Source of the DNA: an uncultured Pelagibacteraceae bacterium
GTDB taxonomy: Bacteria; Pseudomonadota; Alphaproteobacteria; Pelagibacterales; Pelagibacteraceae
NCBI GenBank assembly: GCA_902573425.1
Contig: CACGJO010000001.1
Coordinates: 300,673-364,672, forward strand
Direction: 5' to 3'
DNA: 64,000 nt
Part shown: piece by piece, positions 7,864 to 17,264 of the stretch
How positions within the stretch are numbered: the stretch's first letter is position 1
Layout of the letters: every line of letters starts with the position of its first letter
Position numbers and translations under genes: made by a program
Notes under the pieces: model-generated
What the model was told of the DNA's origin: nothing
The model's database searches: none
The model's input: the letters and a program-made list of their open reading frames with translations, nothing else

Positions 7864-10800
7864 ATGCACAATTTTTGTTTGCTAAATATTAAAAGGCCAG
7901 TTTTAAGTTCTGTATTCTCACTTTTATTAGTTGTGTTTGGTCTCTACACTTTCTTTGAAATAAGCACCAGAGAACTTCCAAAAAATCTTCAGCCTCCTGA
8001 AGTTGTAATATCAACAAAATATACGGGTGCAAGTCCATCTATAATTGCTTCAGAGATATCTGAACCAATTGAATTAGCGGTTGGTGGAGCAGAAGGTATC
8101 AGATCAATTGATACGATATCCGAAATTGGAAGAAGTACAATTAAAATAGAATTTTTTACCAGTATAGACATTGATGATGCCGCAAACGATATAAGAGAGA
8201 GAATTGCAAGAATCATAGATAATTTGCCTGAAGATAGCAAAGCTCCAGAGGTAAGAAAAGCTTCAGCTGGATTTTCAACTAGTATGTGGATCTCAGTTAG
8301 TAGTACTTCATGGAACTCATTAGATATAGGTGACTATGTAAAACGTAACTTAGTAGACGCATTCAGTTCAGTTCCAGGTACTGGAAGAGTAATTGTTGGA
8401 GGAATAAACGAAAAAGCTGTAAGAGTTTATTTAAACCCAGTAAAACTTATAGCAAATGATTTGGATGTTAGAGAAGTTGAAAGCTCGATAAGAAAAAATA
8501 ATATTGCAGTACCAGCAGGTACTATTGAAGCTAATAACGTTGATTTAACTCTTGATCTAGGAAAAACTTATACCAATATTAAATCAATTAAAAAACTTCC
8601 TATAAAAAAAATAAAAGGAAAGACGATAACATTGGGCGATTTAGGTGAAGTTAAATATGGTCCCATATCTGAAAAGACTCTTTTCAAGGCTCAAAGCCCC
8701 GATGTATTGAATGAAAATACAGTTGGCATTGGAATTTATGCTCGAACAAATGAAAGTACTGTAACGTTATCAAATAATATAAGAAAAAAAATTTTAGAGG
8801 TAAGAAAAACATTGCCTGAAGGTCTCAAATTATCTGTGAGTTTCGATAGAGCAACTTATATCAAAGAAGCTATACAAATGTGCTATCAATCAATAATTTT
8901 AGCTTTGTTATTAGTTGTAGGAATTATTTATCTCTTTTTAGGAAATGTAAGAGCTACTATTGTACCAGCTGTCACACTACCTGTTAGTTTAATTGGAGCA
9001 TGTCTTGGTTTATGGATTTTTGGACTGACAATAAATGTATTTACTCTTCTGGCTATTATCTTAAGTGTAGCAATTGTAACTGATGACAGTGTAGTTATGA
9101 CAGAGTCAATTTACCATAGAGTAGAACAAGGAGATACTCCACTGGTTGCTGCTGCAAATGGATCGAAGAATGTTATTTTTGCTATTTTATCAACTAGCAT
9201 AATATTGCTAGCAACTTTTGCTCCTCTGCTATTTATTGGCGGAATAAGTGGGACTTTATTTAGAGAAATGGCAATAACTCTCTCTATTACAATTGTCATA
9301 AGTACATTTACCGCTCTATCTATTGCACCGATGTTGGGTTCAAAGCTACTTAATAAAAAAAAATCTCAATCAAAAATCGTTACTCGATTTGAAAAAATAT
9401 TTAAATCTTTTGAAGAATTCTACTCGGATACCTTGAATTATTGGATAAAAAAACCAAAAACCATTGTTTGGTTTATGATTTTTGTTGTTGCTTTGGCAGG
9501 ATTTCTTTTTAGTTTTACTCCCAAAACCTTATTAGAAAAAAATCCTGATAGAGGTGTTTATTTAGTTTTCGGCAAAACTGATGAGTCATCATCATTTGAA
9601 TATACGGTCGATAAAGCTGAAAAAGTAGAAAGAAGGCTAATACCTTTGTTGCAGGATGAAAAAGAACCTTATCAAAAATTAATAATGAGAGTTCCGGGTT
9701 TTGGTAGATCTGCACAATCTTATAATAGTTTTATTATCATTGCTTTGCTGGATAATTGGAAAGATAGAAAAGATTCTGCACAAACAATTGTTAGAAAAGC
9801 TATAGGAAAAATTGTTACTGTGCCAGGAACTATGGCTTTTCCTTTAACACCAAATTCAGTTCGTGTTAGCAATTACCAAAAGCCAGTTGTTGTTACAATG
9901 ACAGGATCTTCATACGAAACTCTATATAAATGGCAAAATAATGTGATGAAAGAGCTTAGAAAAAATAGAGGACTAGCTGACATAACATCTGATTACACAA
10001 AAAATAAACCAGAGGTAAAACTTGTAATAGATGAAAACAAAGCAAAAGATCTTGGGCTCTCCAATCAATCAATTGGAAAATCTATAGAAACTTTATTTTC
10101 AGGTAAAAGTGTTACAACTTTAAATGAGTCTGGGAAAGAATACCCAATAATTTTACAAGCTGATATAAAAGATAGAAGAAATACCGAGACCTTAAGTAAA
10201 ATTTTTGTACGCTCAGAAACGACAGGCAAACTAATTTCGCTTGCAAATGTTGTTAGTTTTGAAGAAAGAGGATCACCAAAAATATTGACTAGATACCAAA
10301 GATCAAAATCAGTTACTTTAACTGCTAGGTTAGTTGGGGGCTATACCCTGAATGAAGCATTAAACTTTATTGAAAAAACTATAGATGAACAAGCTCCAAC
10401 AGCTGGAATTTTTTATAAAGGGAAATCTTTAGATCTAAAAGAGGCTTCGAGTGAATTACTAATAATTTTTGGTTTAGCATTAGTTAGTGCTTATCTTGTT
10501 ATGGCTGGTACTTTTAACGCTTGGAGGCAGCCTTTTGTAGTGATGTTAACTGTGCCTCTCGCTGCTTTAGGTGGACTTATATTTATTTTATTATTTGGAA
10601 GTACAATAAATATTTTTTCACAAATAGCGTTAATTGTATTGATTGGTATTGCTACAAAAAATAGTATTTTAATTGTTGATTGGGCAAATCAATTAAGAGT
10701 TAAAGGAAAAAGTGTTGAGGCAGCCATTGTTGAGTCTTGTAAGAGAAGATTTAGACCAATTATGATGACGAGTTTATCTACGCTTATCGCAATGGTTCCC

Positions 10801-10995
10801 TTGATTGTTGGCAATATTGGTCCGGGTGCAGGAGAAGGAATAAGGTTAGCAGTAGGATGTACAATATTTGGAGGTATGCTGATAAGTACTTTTCTTACTT
10901 TGTTTACAACACCTGTATTTTATTTATTACTTTGTAAAAATTCTAAAAGAATGGATGAAGTAGAGATTCAGTTAAATAAAGAATTTAGTAAATAA
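7864..10995 (+). CDS. RND-family efflux transporter (AcrB/HAE1-like)
   Basis: This full-length 1043-residue RND permease has twelve predicted membrane segments and two large periplasmic loops. The proton-relay acids are present in TM4 (AIVTDDSVVMTES), as is the TM10 lysine (GIATKNSILIVDWA). Members export lipophilic compounds by proton antiport as trimers. It starts one base after the adaptor stop. No outer-membrane channel gene is in the window. Its 3' end overlaps the convergent transglycosylase-like gene by 11 bases. The substrate is not predictable. Confidence 0.93.
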   Translation: MHNFCLLNIKRPVLSSVFSLLLVVFGLYTFFEISTRELPKNLQPPEVVISTKYTGASPSIIASEISEPIELAVGGAEGIRSIDTISEIGRSTIKIEFFTSIDIDDAANDIRERIARIIDNLPEDSKAPEVRKASAGFSTSMWISVSSTSWNSLDIGDYVKRNLVDAFSSVPGTGRVIVGGINEKAVRVYLNPVKLIANDLDVREVESSIRKNNIAVPAGTIEANNVDLTLDLGKTYTNIKSIKKLPIKKIKGKTITLGDLGEVKYGPISEKTLFKAQSPDVLNENTVGIGIYARTNESTVTLSNNIRKKILEVRKTLPEGLKLSVSFDRATYIKEAIQMCYQSIILALLLVVGIIYLFLGNVRATIVPAVTLPVSLIGACLGLWIFGLTINVFTLLAIILSVAIVTDDSVVMTESIYHRVEQGDTPLVAAANGSKNVIFAILSTSIILLATFAPLLFIGGISGTLFREMAITLSITIVISTFTALSIAPMLGSKLLNKKKSQSKIVTRFEKIFKSFEEFYSDTLNYWIKKPKTIVWFMIFVVALAGFLFSFTPKTLLEKNPDRGVYLVFGKTDESSSFEYTVDKAEKVERRLIPLLQDEKEPYQKLIMRVPGFGRSAQSYNSFIIIALLDNWKDRKDSAQTIVRKAIGKIVTVPGTMAFPLTPNSVRVSNYQKPVVVTMTGSSYETLYKWQNNVMKELRKNRGLADITSDYTKNKPEVKLVIDENKAKDLGLSNQSIGKSIETLFSGKSVTTLNESGKEYPIILQADIKDRRNTETLSKIFVRSETTGKLISLANVVSFEERGSPKILTRYQRSKSVTLTARLVGGYTLNEALNFIEKTIDEQAPTAGIFYKGKSLDLKEASSELLIIFGLALVSAYLVMAGTFNAWRQPFVVMLTVPLAALGGLIFILLFGSTINIFSQIALIVLIGIATKNSILIVDWANQLRVKGKSVEAAIVESCKRRFRPIMMTSLSTLIAMVPLIVGNIGPGAGEGIRLAVGCTIFGGMLISTFLTLFTTPVFYLLLCKNSKRMDEVEIQLNKEFSK

Positions 10996-11584
10996 TATAT
11001 TTTTTTCTATTAAGTTGATCACGACAAGTTGTTAGTTGCTTTCGATATTTTGAGGCAAAATCCTTTGTTGATTTAGCATAGATGATAGCCTTTTGATCTT
11101 TGGAATAATTTTTATAGTCACCCCACCCTTTGTAATAAGCTAAGTATTGTCTATAAGCGTCATTCTTTGGTATCTTTAATAACTTGTGTGTTTTGTTTAC
11201 ATACCATCCAATAAAATCTACTGAGTCTTTAAATCTGGCTCTTGTAGCATACTTGTTTCCTGTTTCTCTTTTATATTGTTCCCAAGTTCCCTTCACCGCT
11301 TGGGAATAACCGAAAGAACTTGATTTACGCTTATATGGAATAACTTTAAATAATTTATGACGCGGAGGTTTTGCTAACCAATTGAAATCGCTTTCTTTTT
11401 TTACAAATGCTAACTGAATATAAACTGGAACACCCCATTTCTCTTCAACCTTCTTGGTGTGTTTATACCACAGGTATCGATCTTCAAATATTGCGCAGCT
11501 ATTTTTTGTATTTTTTGGGACAGAAGAGCAGGCAGTAAGAAATAATAATAAAACTAATAAATATAGATTTGTTTTTCGAATCAC
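10985..11584 (-). CDS. Lytic-transglycosylase-like lipoprotein (SLT domain)
   Basis: The 199-residue product begins with a signal peptide and lipobox (FLTAC, Cys about 19). The mature part has a predicted catalytic Glu in AFVKKESDFNW, then SSFGYSQAVKGTWEQY and YYKGWGDY, matching the goose-lysozyme-like SLT fold. It would cleave peptidoglycan glycan strands from the outer membrane side. The start codon is GTG with no visible Shine-Dalgarno sequence; no ATG precedes the signal peptide. It converges with the RND gene and overlaps it by 11 bases. Confidence 0.8.
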   Translation of the reverse strand: MIRKTNLYLLVLLLFLTACSSVPKNTKNSCAIFEDRYLWYKHTKKVEEKWGVPVYIQLAFVKKESDFNWLAKPPRHKLFKVIPYKRKSSSFGYSQAVKGTWEQYKRETGNKYATRARFKDSVDFIGWYVNKTHKLLKIPKNDAYRQYLAYYKGWGDYKNYSKDQKAIIYAKSTKDFASKYRKQLTTCRDQLNRKKYIIY

Positions 11585-11598
11585 CTGTATATTATAAA

Positions 11599-12108
11599 TT
11601 ATTTAGTTTTTCTTCTCCATTCCTCTGGCCTAGTAAATTTTCCTTGCCACATTCCCAATTGATTATTTTTTGCCCATTTTTCATCATCCAAATATTCTTT
11701 TGAATATCTTTTGTATGCCACTGCGTTTCCAGTAAAGACCATATATCTGTTTAAAGATAATTTTTTACCCTCATCTTTCCAAAGATAACATGTTCCTAAA
11801 ATTCTACCGTATTTATCTTTTTCAGTATAAGCACACTCAATTACTTTCCTTCCAACATATTTTTTTAGTGCTGTGGTAGAAGATAATCCACAATTATAAG
11901 ACTCACCTTTTTTAAAACAAATTTGATTTTTTTCAGGTGCATCAATTCCTAAAAGCCTAATATTATTTCCTTTTATTTTTATTGTATCGCCGTCGATAAC
12001 TTTTGCTTTTCCACTAATAAAATTAGATAATTTAGCACTGAAGGTTACTGAAAAATTAATAAAGAAAATAATTAATATACTAAATAAAATCAGACTTGGC
12101 TTTTTCAT
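11599..12108 (-). CDS. Secreted thermonuclease-family nuclease (SNase-like)
   Basis: A signal peptide (residues about 1-25) is followed by an SNase domain: VIDGDTIKI, IRLLGIDAPE and DKYGRILGTCY supply the calcium-binding acids and the two catalytic arginines of staphylococcal-type nucleases. A Cys pair in the middle could form a disulfide, fitting export. I start at the ATG at 12108; the codon before it is TTG. It overlaps the zeta-type gene upstream by 29 bases. It probably degrades extracellular or periplasmic nucleic acid for nutrients. Confidence 0.87.
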   Translation of the reverse strand: MKKPSLILFSILIIFFINFSVTFSAKLSNFISGKAKVIDGDTIKIKGNNIRLLGIDAPEKNQICFKKGESYNCGLSSTTALKKYVGRKVIECAYTEKDKYGRILGTCYLWKDEGKKLSLNRYMVFTGNAVAYKRYSKEYLDDEKWAKNNQLGMWQGKFTRPEEWRRKTK

Positions 12109-12388
12109 CAAGTTCTTTCATTTTGTTTCTTATATCTTCATCTGAAACACTATGATCTTTTAAATCTTCTTTTATTTTTCTAAAAACATCTTCATCGCCT
12201 GCCTCTTGAAAATCTGCTTTTATAACTGATTGAATATATTCTTTTTCCTTTTCAGCATCATACCCAAGTTTTTGAGAAACCCATTGACCAAGATATTTAT
12301 TTCTTCTTGAGGCAACTTTAAATTTTAATTCCTCATCATGAGCAAACTTTTTTTCAAAGGATTTTTTTCTTTCGTCAAATTTTTCCAT
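12080..12388 (-). CDS. DUF1476 protein, F1-ATPase zeta-type inhibitor
   Basis: This 102-residue, highly charged, all-helical protein starts with FDERKKSFEKKFAHDEELKFK and continues with RRNKYLGQWVSQKLG, the DUF1476 pattern. The Paracoccus member of this family is the zeta subunit that blocks ATP hydrolysis by the F1-ATPase through its N-terminal region. The N-terminal segment is retained here; whether it inhibits is not established. The gene overlaps both neighbours (29 bases with the nuclease, 14 with the VanZ-like gene). Confidence 0.88.
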   Translation of the reverse strand: MEKFDERKKSFEKKFAHDEELKFKVASRRNKYLGQWVSQKLGYDAEKEKEYIQSVIKADFQEAGDEDVFRKIKEDLKDHSVSDEDIRNKMKELDEKAKSDFI

Positions 12389-12773
12389 ATTTAAACTTTC
12401 TATATAAAAATATTATAACAATAGCCGCTAATGTTCCAAGCAAATTTGCAAAAATATCTAAATATTGGAAAGACCTGTTGGGAATTATTAGATGTGATAA
12501 TTCTGAAAATAATGATAATGCAATAAGAAAAAATAAGACTTTCCTAAAACTTGTTTTATTAAAATAACTTATTAAACCTAATATTGTTAAGTATAAAAAT
12601 GCTAAAGTATGATTAATCGATGTACCTAGTGGATTCGGAATTAAATCTGGTTGTCTTCCTAAATCACCGTAAAAAAAATAACCAATTAGACTTCCGGGAA
12701 AAAGGTATAAAATTAATAGACCTGAAAGGGAAAAATAATATAAATAACGAATTATACAGATTTTATAATCCAT
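12375..12773 (-). CDS. VanZ-like integral membrane protein
   Basis: The 132-residue product has four hydrophobic segments. The motifs NHTLAFLYLT and SELSHLIIPNRSFQYLDIFANLLG match the VanZ-like family (H near a helix start, then E...P.R....D...N..G). The biochemical role of the family is not well defined outside teicoplanin resistance. It overlaps cutA upstream by 22 bases and the zeta gene by 14. Confidence 0.75.
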   Translation of the reverse strand: MDYKICIIRYLYYFSLSGLLILYLFPGSLIGYFFYGDLGRQPDLIPNPLGTSINHTLAFLYLTILGLISYFNKTSFRKVLFFLIALSLFSELSHLIIPNRSFQYLDIFANLLGTLAAIVIIFLYRKFKYGKI

Positions 12774-13066
12774 TTTAAGAAATCTGTATTTCCATTTTTA
12801 ATATCAAAAAAAATAACGCATGGAACTTCATAACTATGAAGTTTTTTTACACTTTTAATTATTTTTTGTACATTTTTATTCATGGTTTTACCAACAATAA
12901 GAATTTCTTTTGCCTTAGTAACTTTTCCTTTCCAAGTAAATACCGAGTCAACATTGTGAATAATATTAGCACATGCAACTAATTTATTTTTTACAATATA
13001 TCCAGCTATTTTATGAGCCTCTTTTTTCTTTGGGCAAGTAATGTAAAAGAATTTTATACCCTTCAT
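12752..13066 (-). CDS. cutA: CutA1-type protein
   Basis: The 104-residue product has the CutA order of motifs: a KIAGYIVKNKLVACANI segment, SVFTWKGKV and LHSYEVPCVIFF. CutA proteins are stable homotrimers linked genetically to divalent metal tolerance, but their reaction is unknown. The gene is divergent from gpmA across 35 bases, so both promoters must lie in or near that gap, and it heads a tightly overlapping run of minus-strand genes. Confidence 0.9.
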   Translation of the reverse strand: MKGIKFFYITCPKKKEAHKIAGYIVKNKLVACANIIHNVDSVFTWKGKVTKAKEILIVGKTMNKNVQKIIKSVKKLHSYEVPCVIFFDIKNGNTDFLKWIIKSV

Positions 13067-13101
13067 ATAAATAATTTAATATAATAGGTATATTATACTC
13101 A

Positions 13102-13815
13102 ATGGGAAAACTCATAGCAATTAGACACGGACAAAGTACCTGGAATGCAGAAAATCGTTTCACTGGCTGGGTTGATGTAGATCTTTCAGAAAAGGGTGTG
13201 CAGGAAGCAGAGAAATCTGGAAAATTGTTAAAAGAATTAAATATAGATTTTGATATGTGTTTTACCTCTTATCTTAAAAGAGCAATAAAAACTCTTGAAG
13301 TGGTAATAGAAATTATTGGAAAAAACTATAAGTATACTAAGGCTTGGGAGCTTAATGAGAGGCACTATGGGGCTTTAACTGGGTTAAATAAAGAAGAAAC
13401 CAAGAAAAAATTAGGTGAAAATAAATTTAATGAATATAGAAGATCTTGGGATATTCCTCCTCCTAAACTTGATAGTAATTCTGATTATAATTCAGAAAAA
13501 GATCCATTGTATAAAAATTTAGAAAAAGTCCCAGATACTGAGTCATTAAAGAATACATATGATCGTGTGATCCCATATTTTGAAAAAAATATTGAGAAAC
13601 ATTTAAAAGAAAATAAAAATATTATTCTTTCGGCTCACGGTAATACTATTAGAGCTTTAGGGAAAAAAATTTTCAATATTTCAGATAAAAGTATTAATTT
13701 GTTTGAGATACCAACGGGAAATCCCTTACTAATAGACTTTGATAGTTCTTTAAAAGTCGTATCTGCAAAATATTTAGACCAATCTAGAGAAAAAAAAATA
13801 ATATCTAATTTATAA
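13102..13815 (+). CDS. gpmA: 2,3-bisphosphoglycerate-dependent phosphoglycerate mutase
   Basis: The 237-residue product has the phospho-His motif RHGQSTWN at residues 8-15, FTGWVDVDLSEKG, the acid in ELNERHYGALTGLNKEE and the second catalytic His in LSAHGNTIRAL. It interconverts 3- and 2-phosphoglycerate in lower glycolysis and gluconeogenesis. It overlaps murU tail to tail by 6 bases. Confidence 0.95.
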   Translation: MGKLIAIRHGQSTWNAENRFTGWVDVDLSEKGVQEAEKSGKLLKELNIDFDMCFTSYLKRAIKTLEVVIEIIGKNYKYTKAWELNERHYGALTGLNKEETKKKLGENKFNEYRRSWDIPPPKLDSNSDYNSEKDPLYKNLEKVPDTESLKNTYDRVIPYFEKNIEKHLKENKNIILSAHGNTIRALGKKIFNISDKSINLFEIPTGNPLLIDFDSSLKVVSAKYLDQSREKKIISNL

Positions 13816-14505
13816 TTTTTTTTTGTATAATTTTTTATAAATTTTATAATTATTTATATGAAAAAACTTTTGCTTACTTTTAATACCAATTAACTGCTTA
13901 TTTTTTATCAAGTCATTCCAAACTATATTCATCGAAAAAGGTTTGATTTTTTTATGTTTAAAAACTGACCTGTTAATAATTTGAGCTCCAGTAAAAATAA
14001 ATTTATTATTTTTTCGTCTCGAAATTTCATTATTAGAATTTAAATTAAAGTCACCTTTAAATGATTTGTCGTAACTTTTACTTTTTGAGACCAAAAGCAT
14101 TATTGGTTTCTTATTTTTTTTATAGTTTTTTTCAAGCTTTCTAAATTCACTTTTATATCCTTTTCGCCATAGTGTATCTGGATTAAGAACAAAAAAATTT
14201 TGCTTTTTGAAAATTTTAGAAGCGTTTAAAATTCCTCCTCCTGTATTTAATATTTTTCCTTTTTCTATGACTAAATCAATTTTAGAGGAAAAATTTTTTT
14301 TTTTTATGAAATCAGATATTTGTTTGTGCCTAAAGTGTGCATTAACTACAATATGCTTGATACCAATTGAAGTAAGGAACTTAATACTACTTTCAAGTAA
14401 AGTTATATTGTTAATTGTAATTAAGGGTTTTGGAATTTTTTTTGTAATTGGATGCATTCTCTTTCCAAAACCAGCACCTAATACTATAGCTTTTTTAATT
14501 TTCAT
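13810..14505 (-). CDS. murU: Sugar-phosphate nucleotidyltransferase, MurU-like
   Basis: The 231-residue product has the nucleotidyltransferase start GAGFGKRMHPITKKIPKP and the metal-binding NPDTLW. Together with the overlapping AmgK-like kinase upstream it fits the muropeptide-recycling route, in which AmgK phosphorylates MurNAc at the anomeric carbon and MurU makes UDP-MurNAc from it, bypassing de novo synthesis. The assignment to MurU rather than another sugar nucleotidyltransferase rests mainly on this pairing. Confidence 0.8.
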   Translation of the reverse strand: MKIKKAIVLGAGFGKRMHPITKKIPKPLITINNITLLESSIKFLTSIGIKHIVVNAHFRHKQISDFIKKKNFSSKIDLVIEKGKILNTGGGILNASKIFKKQNFFVLNPDTLWRKGYKSEFRKLEKNYKKNKKPIMLLVSKSKSYDKSFKGDFNLNSNNEISRRKNNKFIFTGAQIINRSVFKHKKIKPFSMNIVWNDLIKNKQLIGIKSKQKFFHINNYKIYKKLYKKKL

Positions 14506-15467
14506 TTAAAATTTTTTTTATTTCTTAATTTTTTATTTACAGCTTTTGAAAGTAAAATATTCAAATTTTTAAAGATTTTATTTTTAGTTCGTAACTCTAT
14601 TAATTTCCAGGTATAAGGTAAATATTTCAAATAATGGGGTTTTTTATCTCTCTTATAAAGTCTAAAAAAAATACCCAAAATTTTCAAATTTCTTTGAACG
14701 GACAAAATATCAAAATCGTTTTTAAGTAAGTGTATTTTTTTGTTTTCTAAAGTGCATTTTTTAAAATAGTATTGGAATGTTCTCTTTTTGATTTTTGAAG
14801 GAACTTTGATTCTTACATCATCTATTAACGATACCACATCATACATGGGGTTTCCTAAAATAGCATCTTGAGTATCAATAATACCAAAATTTTTTTTAAC
14901 CGACATAATATTTGATACATGAAAATCTCTATGAACTATAAATTTACTTTTAAAATAAATTTTTTTATAGAGTTCGTTAAGTTCATTTCTTATTTTTTTT
15001 TTGAATTTATTTAATTTTCCTTTACCTAAAATTCCTGGAAGATACCATTTAAAAAATAAATCTGATTCTTTGTGTAAATTGCTTTGGTTATATAAATTGA
15101 GTCTTAAGAATTTATTTGATCTAATTTTTATTTTTCTTAATGGCTTTATTTTTTGTATTTTTATTATTACATCTATACATTTTTTATAGTAAATAAATTT
15201 GTTTTTAGATTTTTTAACATCCTCTAATAAAGTTTTATGTCCAAAATCTTCGATCTCTATAATTCCCTCGTTGAAGTGTTGGCTAATTAGTTTGGGTGTA
15301 TGAATGCCATTTCTTCTTAAAAATTTGTTTATAGTGGAATAAGCAGTGAGGTTTTTAAATTTTTCTTTTGAAGCAGTAACAATAATTGAGGTTTTTTTTC
15401 CTTTGAATAATCTAAAAAACTCCCGAAAAGATGCATCGCTTTTTATCTTTTGTAGTTTATATTGCAT
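14502..15467 (-). CDS. amgK: Anomeric MurNAc/GlcNAc kinase, AmgK-like (APH fold)
   Basis: The 321-residue product has an aminoglycoside-phosphotransferase fold with VHRDFHVSNIM (catalytic Asp) and GIIDTQDAILGNPMYDV, where family members usually read DFQDA. The arrangement tsaE, kinase, nucleotidyltransferase is common in alphaproteobacteria and marks the cell-wall recycling kinase. It overlaps tsaE by 11 bases and murU by 4. Antibiotic modification is unlikely given this context. Confidence 0.8.
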   Translation of the reverse strand: MQYKLQKIKSDASFREFFRLFKGKKTSIIVTASKEKFKNLTAYSTINKFLRRNGIHTPKLISQHFNEGIIEIEDFGHKTLLEDVKKSKNKFIYYKKCIDVIIKIQKIKPLRKIKIRSNKFLRLNLYNQSNLHKESDLFFKWYLPGILGKGKLNKFKKKIRNELNELYKKIYFKSKFIVHRDFHVSNIMSVKKNFGIIDTQDAILGNPMYDVVSLIDDVRIKVPSKIKKRTFQYYFKKCTLENKKIHLLKNDFDILSVQRNLKILGIFFRLYKRDKKPHYLKYLPYTWKLIELRTKNKIFKNLNILLSKAVNKKLRNKKNFK

Positions 15468-15912
15468 TTAATTTAAAATCTTTCCATTTTCCATAACCTT
15501 TAAAATTTATCTTTCTACTTTCAGCTTCGTCTTGATAGTAGAAAGTAATTTCTAACCTATCTTTGATTTTTTTTTCTATTTTTTCTGGCCATTCGATAAT
15601 CGATACTACCTTTTCATCTTCCTTAAAAATTCCGAGCTGATTTATCTCTTTGTTATTTTTTAAACGATACAAGTCATAATGCATAATCTTTAAATTTTGA
15701 ATTTCGTACTCATTTAGTAAATTAAAGGTCGGGCTTGTTACTGCTGTTTTTTTTATTTTATTTTTTTCTTGAAGTTGATGAATTAAACTTCTAACAAAAG
15801 TTGTTTTTCCAGATCCCAATTCCCCAGACAAAAATATACAATCTGATTTTGATAAAAACGATAAAATTTTTTTTGATATAGTATCTATTTGAGATAAATT
15901 ATATTTTAGCAT
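15457..15912 (-). CDS. tsaE: tRNA threonylcarbamoyladenosine ATPase TsaE
   Basis: The 151-residue product has the Walker A motif SGELGSGKTTFVRSL at about residue 29, TSPTFNLLNEY and the HYDLYRLK/IIEWPE signatures of TsaE. It works with TsaB and TsaD to make t6A37 on ANN-decoding tRNAs. An unusually short TsaB is encoded at 61253-61636; TsaD is not in the window. The start follows ahcY's stop region by 11 bases on the minus strand. Confidence 0.94.
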   Translation of the reverse strand: MLKYNLSQIDTISKKILSFLSKSDCIFLSGELGSGKTTFVRSLIHQLQEKNKIKKTAVTSPTFNLLNEYEIQNLKIMHYDLYRLKNNKEINQLGIFKEDEKVVSIIEWPEKIEKKIKDRLEITFYYQDEAESRKINFKGYGKWKDFKLNAI

Positions 15913-15923
15913 TGGCTACTAAT

Positions 15924-17213
15924 CTAGTAGCGATAAGTATCTGGTTTAAATGGTCCCGATGGTTTAACGCTAATGTAATCTGCTTGATCTTTTGACATTT
16001 TTGTTAATTTTGCACCAACCTTATCTAAATGAAGCATTGCAACTTTTTCGTCTAGATGCTTTGGTAAAACATAAACTTTTCTTTCATATTTATCAGAATT
16101 ATTCCAAAGTTCAATTTGTGCAATTACTTGATTAGTGAATGATGCGCTCATTACAAAGCTTGGGTGGCCCGTTGCACAACCAAGATTAACCAATCTTCCC
16201 TCTGCCAATAATATTATTCTTTTTTTACTTGGTAATTCTATTTCATGAACTTGAGGCTTGACCTCATCCCATTTGTAGTTTTTTAAAGCTTCGACTTGGA
16301 TCTCATTGTCGAAATGACCAATATTACACAATATGGCTCTATCTTTCATTTCTCGCATATGATCAGCTGTGACTATATCCTTATTTCCAGTTGCTGTGAC
16401 TACTATGTCGGCATCTTTAATTGCTTCATCCATAAGAACAACTTCGTATCCTTCCATTGCTGCTTGTAAAGCACAAATCGGGTCTGTTTCCGTTATCATA
16501 ACTCTAGCACCTGCTTGGCGTAAAGATGCTGCACTACCTTTTCCAACGTCTCCGAATCCTGCAACAATTGCGACCTTGCCTGACATCATCACATCTGTAG
16601 CTCGCTTGATTCCATCAACCAAGCTTTCTCTACAACCGTATAAATTATCAAATTTTGATTTCGTTACAGAGTCGTTTACATTAATAGCTGGGATAAGTAA
16701 TTCTTTATTAGCCTCCATTTTTTTTAAAGCTAAGACCCCAGTTGTAGTTTCCTCTGAGACACCTTTGACATTTTTTAAAAGATCCTTATATTTTTTATGC
16801 ATTAGGCCAGTTAAATCTCCACCATCGTCCAAGATCATATTTGGCTTCCAATTTTTATCACCTTCTATAGTTTGCTCTACGCACCACCAATATTCTTTTT
16901 CTGTTTCGCCTTTCCATGCAAATACTGGTATACCTGCTTTTGCTATTGCAGCAGCAGCATGATCTTGTGTAGAAAAAATATTACAAGACGACCATCTTAC
17001 ACTTGCCCCTAGTTCAACAAGAGTTTCAATAAGAACGGCTGTTTGAATTGTCATATGAAGACAACCTAAAATATTTGCGCCTTTTAGTGGTTTTTTTCCT
17101 TTAAATTCTTTTCTTAATGCCATGAGACCTGGCATTTCTGATTCTGCTATAGATATTTCTTTTCTGCCGAATTCAGCTAAGTTTATATCTTTTACCTTAA
17201 AATCTTTGCTCAT
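15924..17213 (-). CDS. ahcY: Adenosylhomocysteinase
   Basis: The 429-residue product has the NAD-binding loop [20 protein letters not shown], the substrate-site [11 protein letters not shown] and [13 protein letters not shown] segments, and the C-terminal [13 protein letters not shown] ending with the Lys/Tyr that closes the neighbouring subunit's cofactor site. It hydrolyses S-adenosylhomocysteine to adenosine and homocysteine, completing the methyl cycle with MetK (55.3 kb). The short leader (about 50 bases to chvG) shows no SAM/SAH riboswitch. Confidence 0.97.
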   Translation of the reverse strand: MSKDFKVKDINLAEFGRKEISIAESEMPGLMALRKEFKGKKPLKGANILGCLHMTIQTAVLIETLVELGASVRWSSCNIFSTQDHAAAAIAKAGIPVFAWKGETEKEYWWCVEQTIEGDKNWKPNMILDDGGDLTGLMHKKYKDLLKNVKGVSEETTTGVLALKKMEANKELLIPAINVNDSVTKSKFDNLYGCRESLVDGIKRATDVMMSGKVAIVAGFGDVGKGSAASLRQAGARVMITETDPICALQAAMEGYEVVLMDEAIKDADIVVTATGNKDIVTADHMREMKDRAILCNIGHFDNEIQVEALKNYKWDEVKPQVHEIELPSKKRIILLAEGRLVNLGCATGHPSFVMSASFTNQVIAQIELWNNSDKYERKVYVLPKHLDEKVAMLHLDKVGAKLTKMSKDQADYISVKPSGPFKPDTYRY

Positions 17214-17264
17214 AATCCAAATCTTTTAACAATTAAATTTATGTCAATCAAGGAATTGATTGTC

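Noticed and set aside
15001..15189. Plus-strand open frames inside minus-strand genes such as this one in amgK
   Set aside because: These are antisense shadows of well-supported genes, with composition expected from AT-rich complementary strands.
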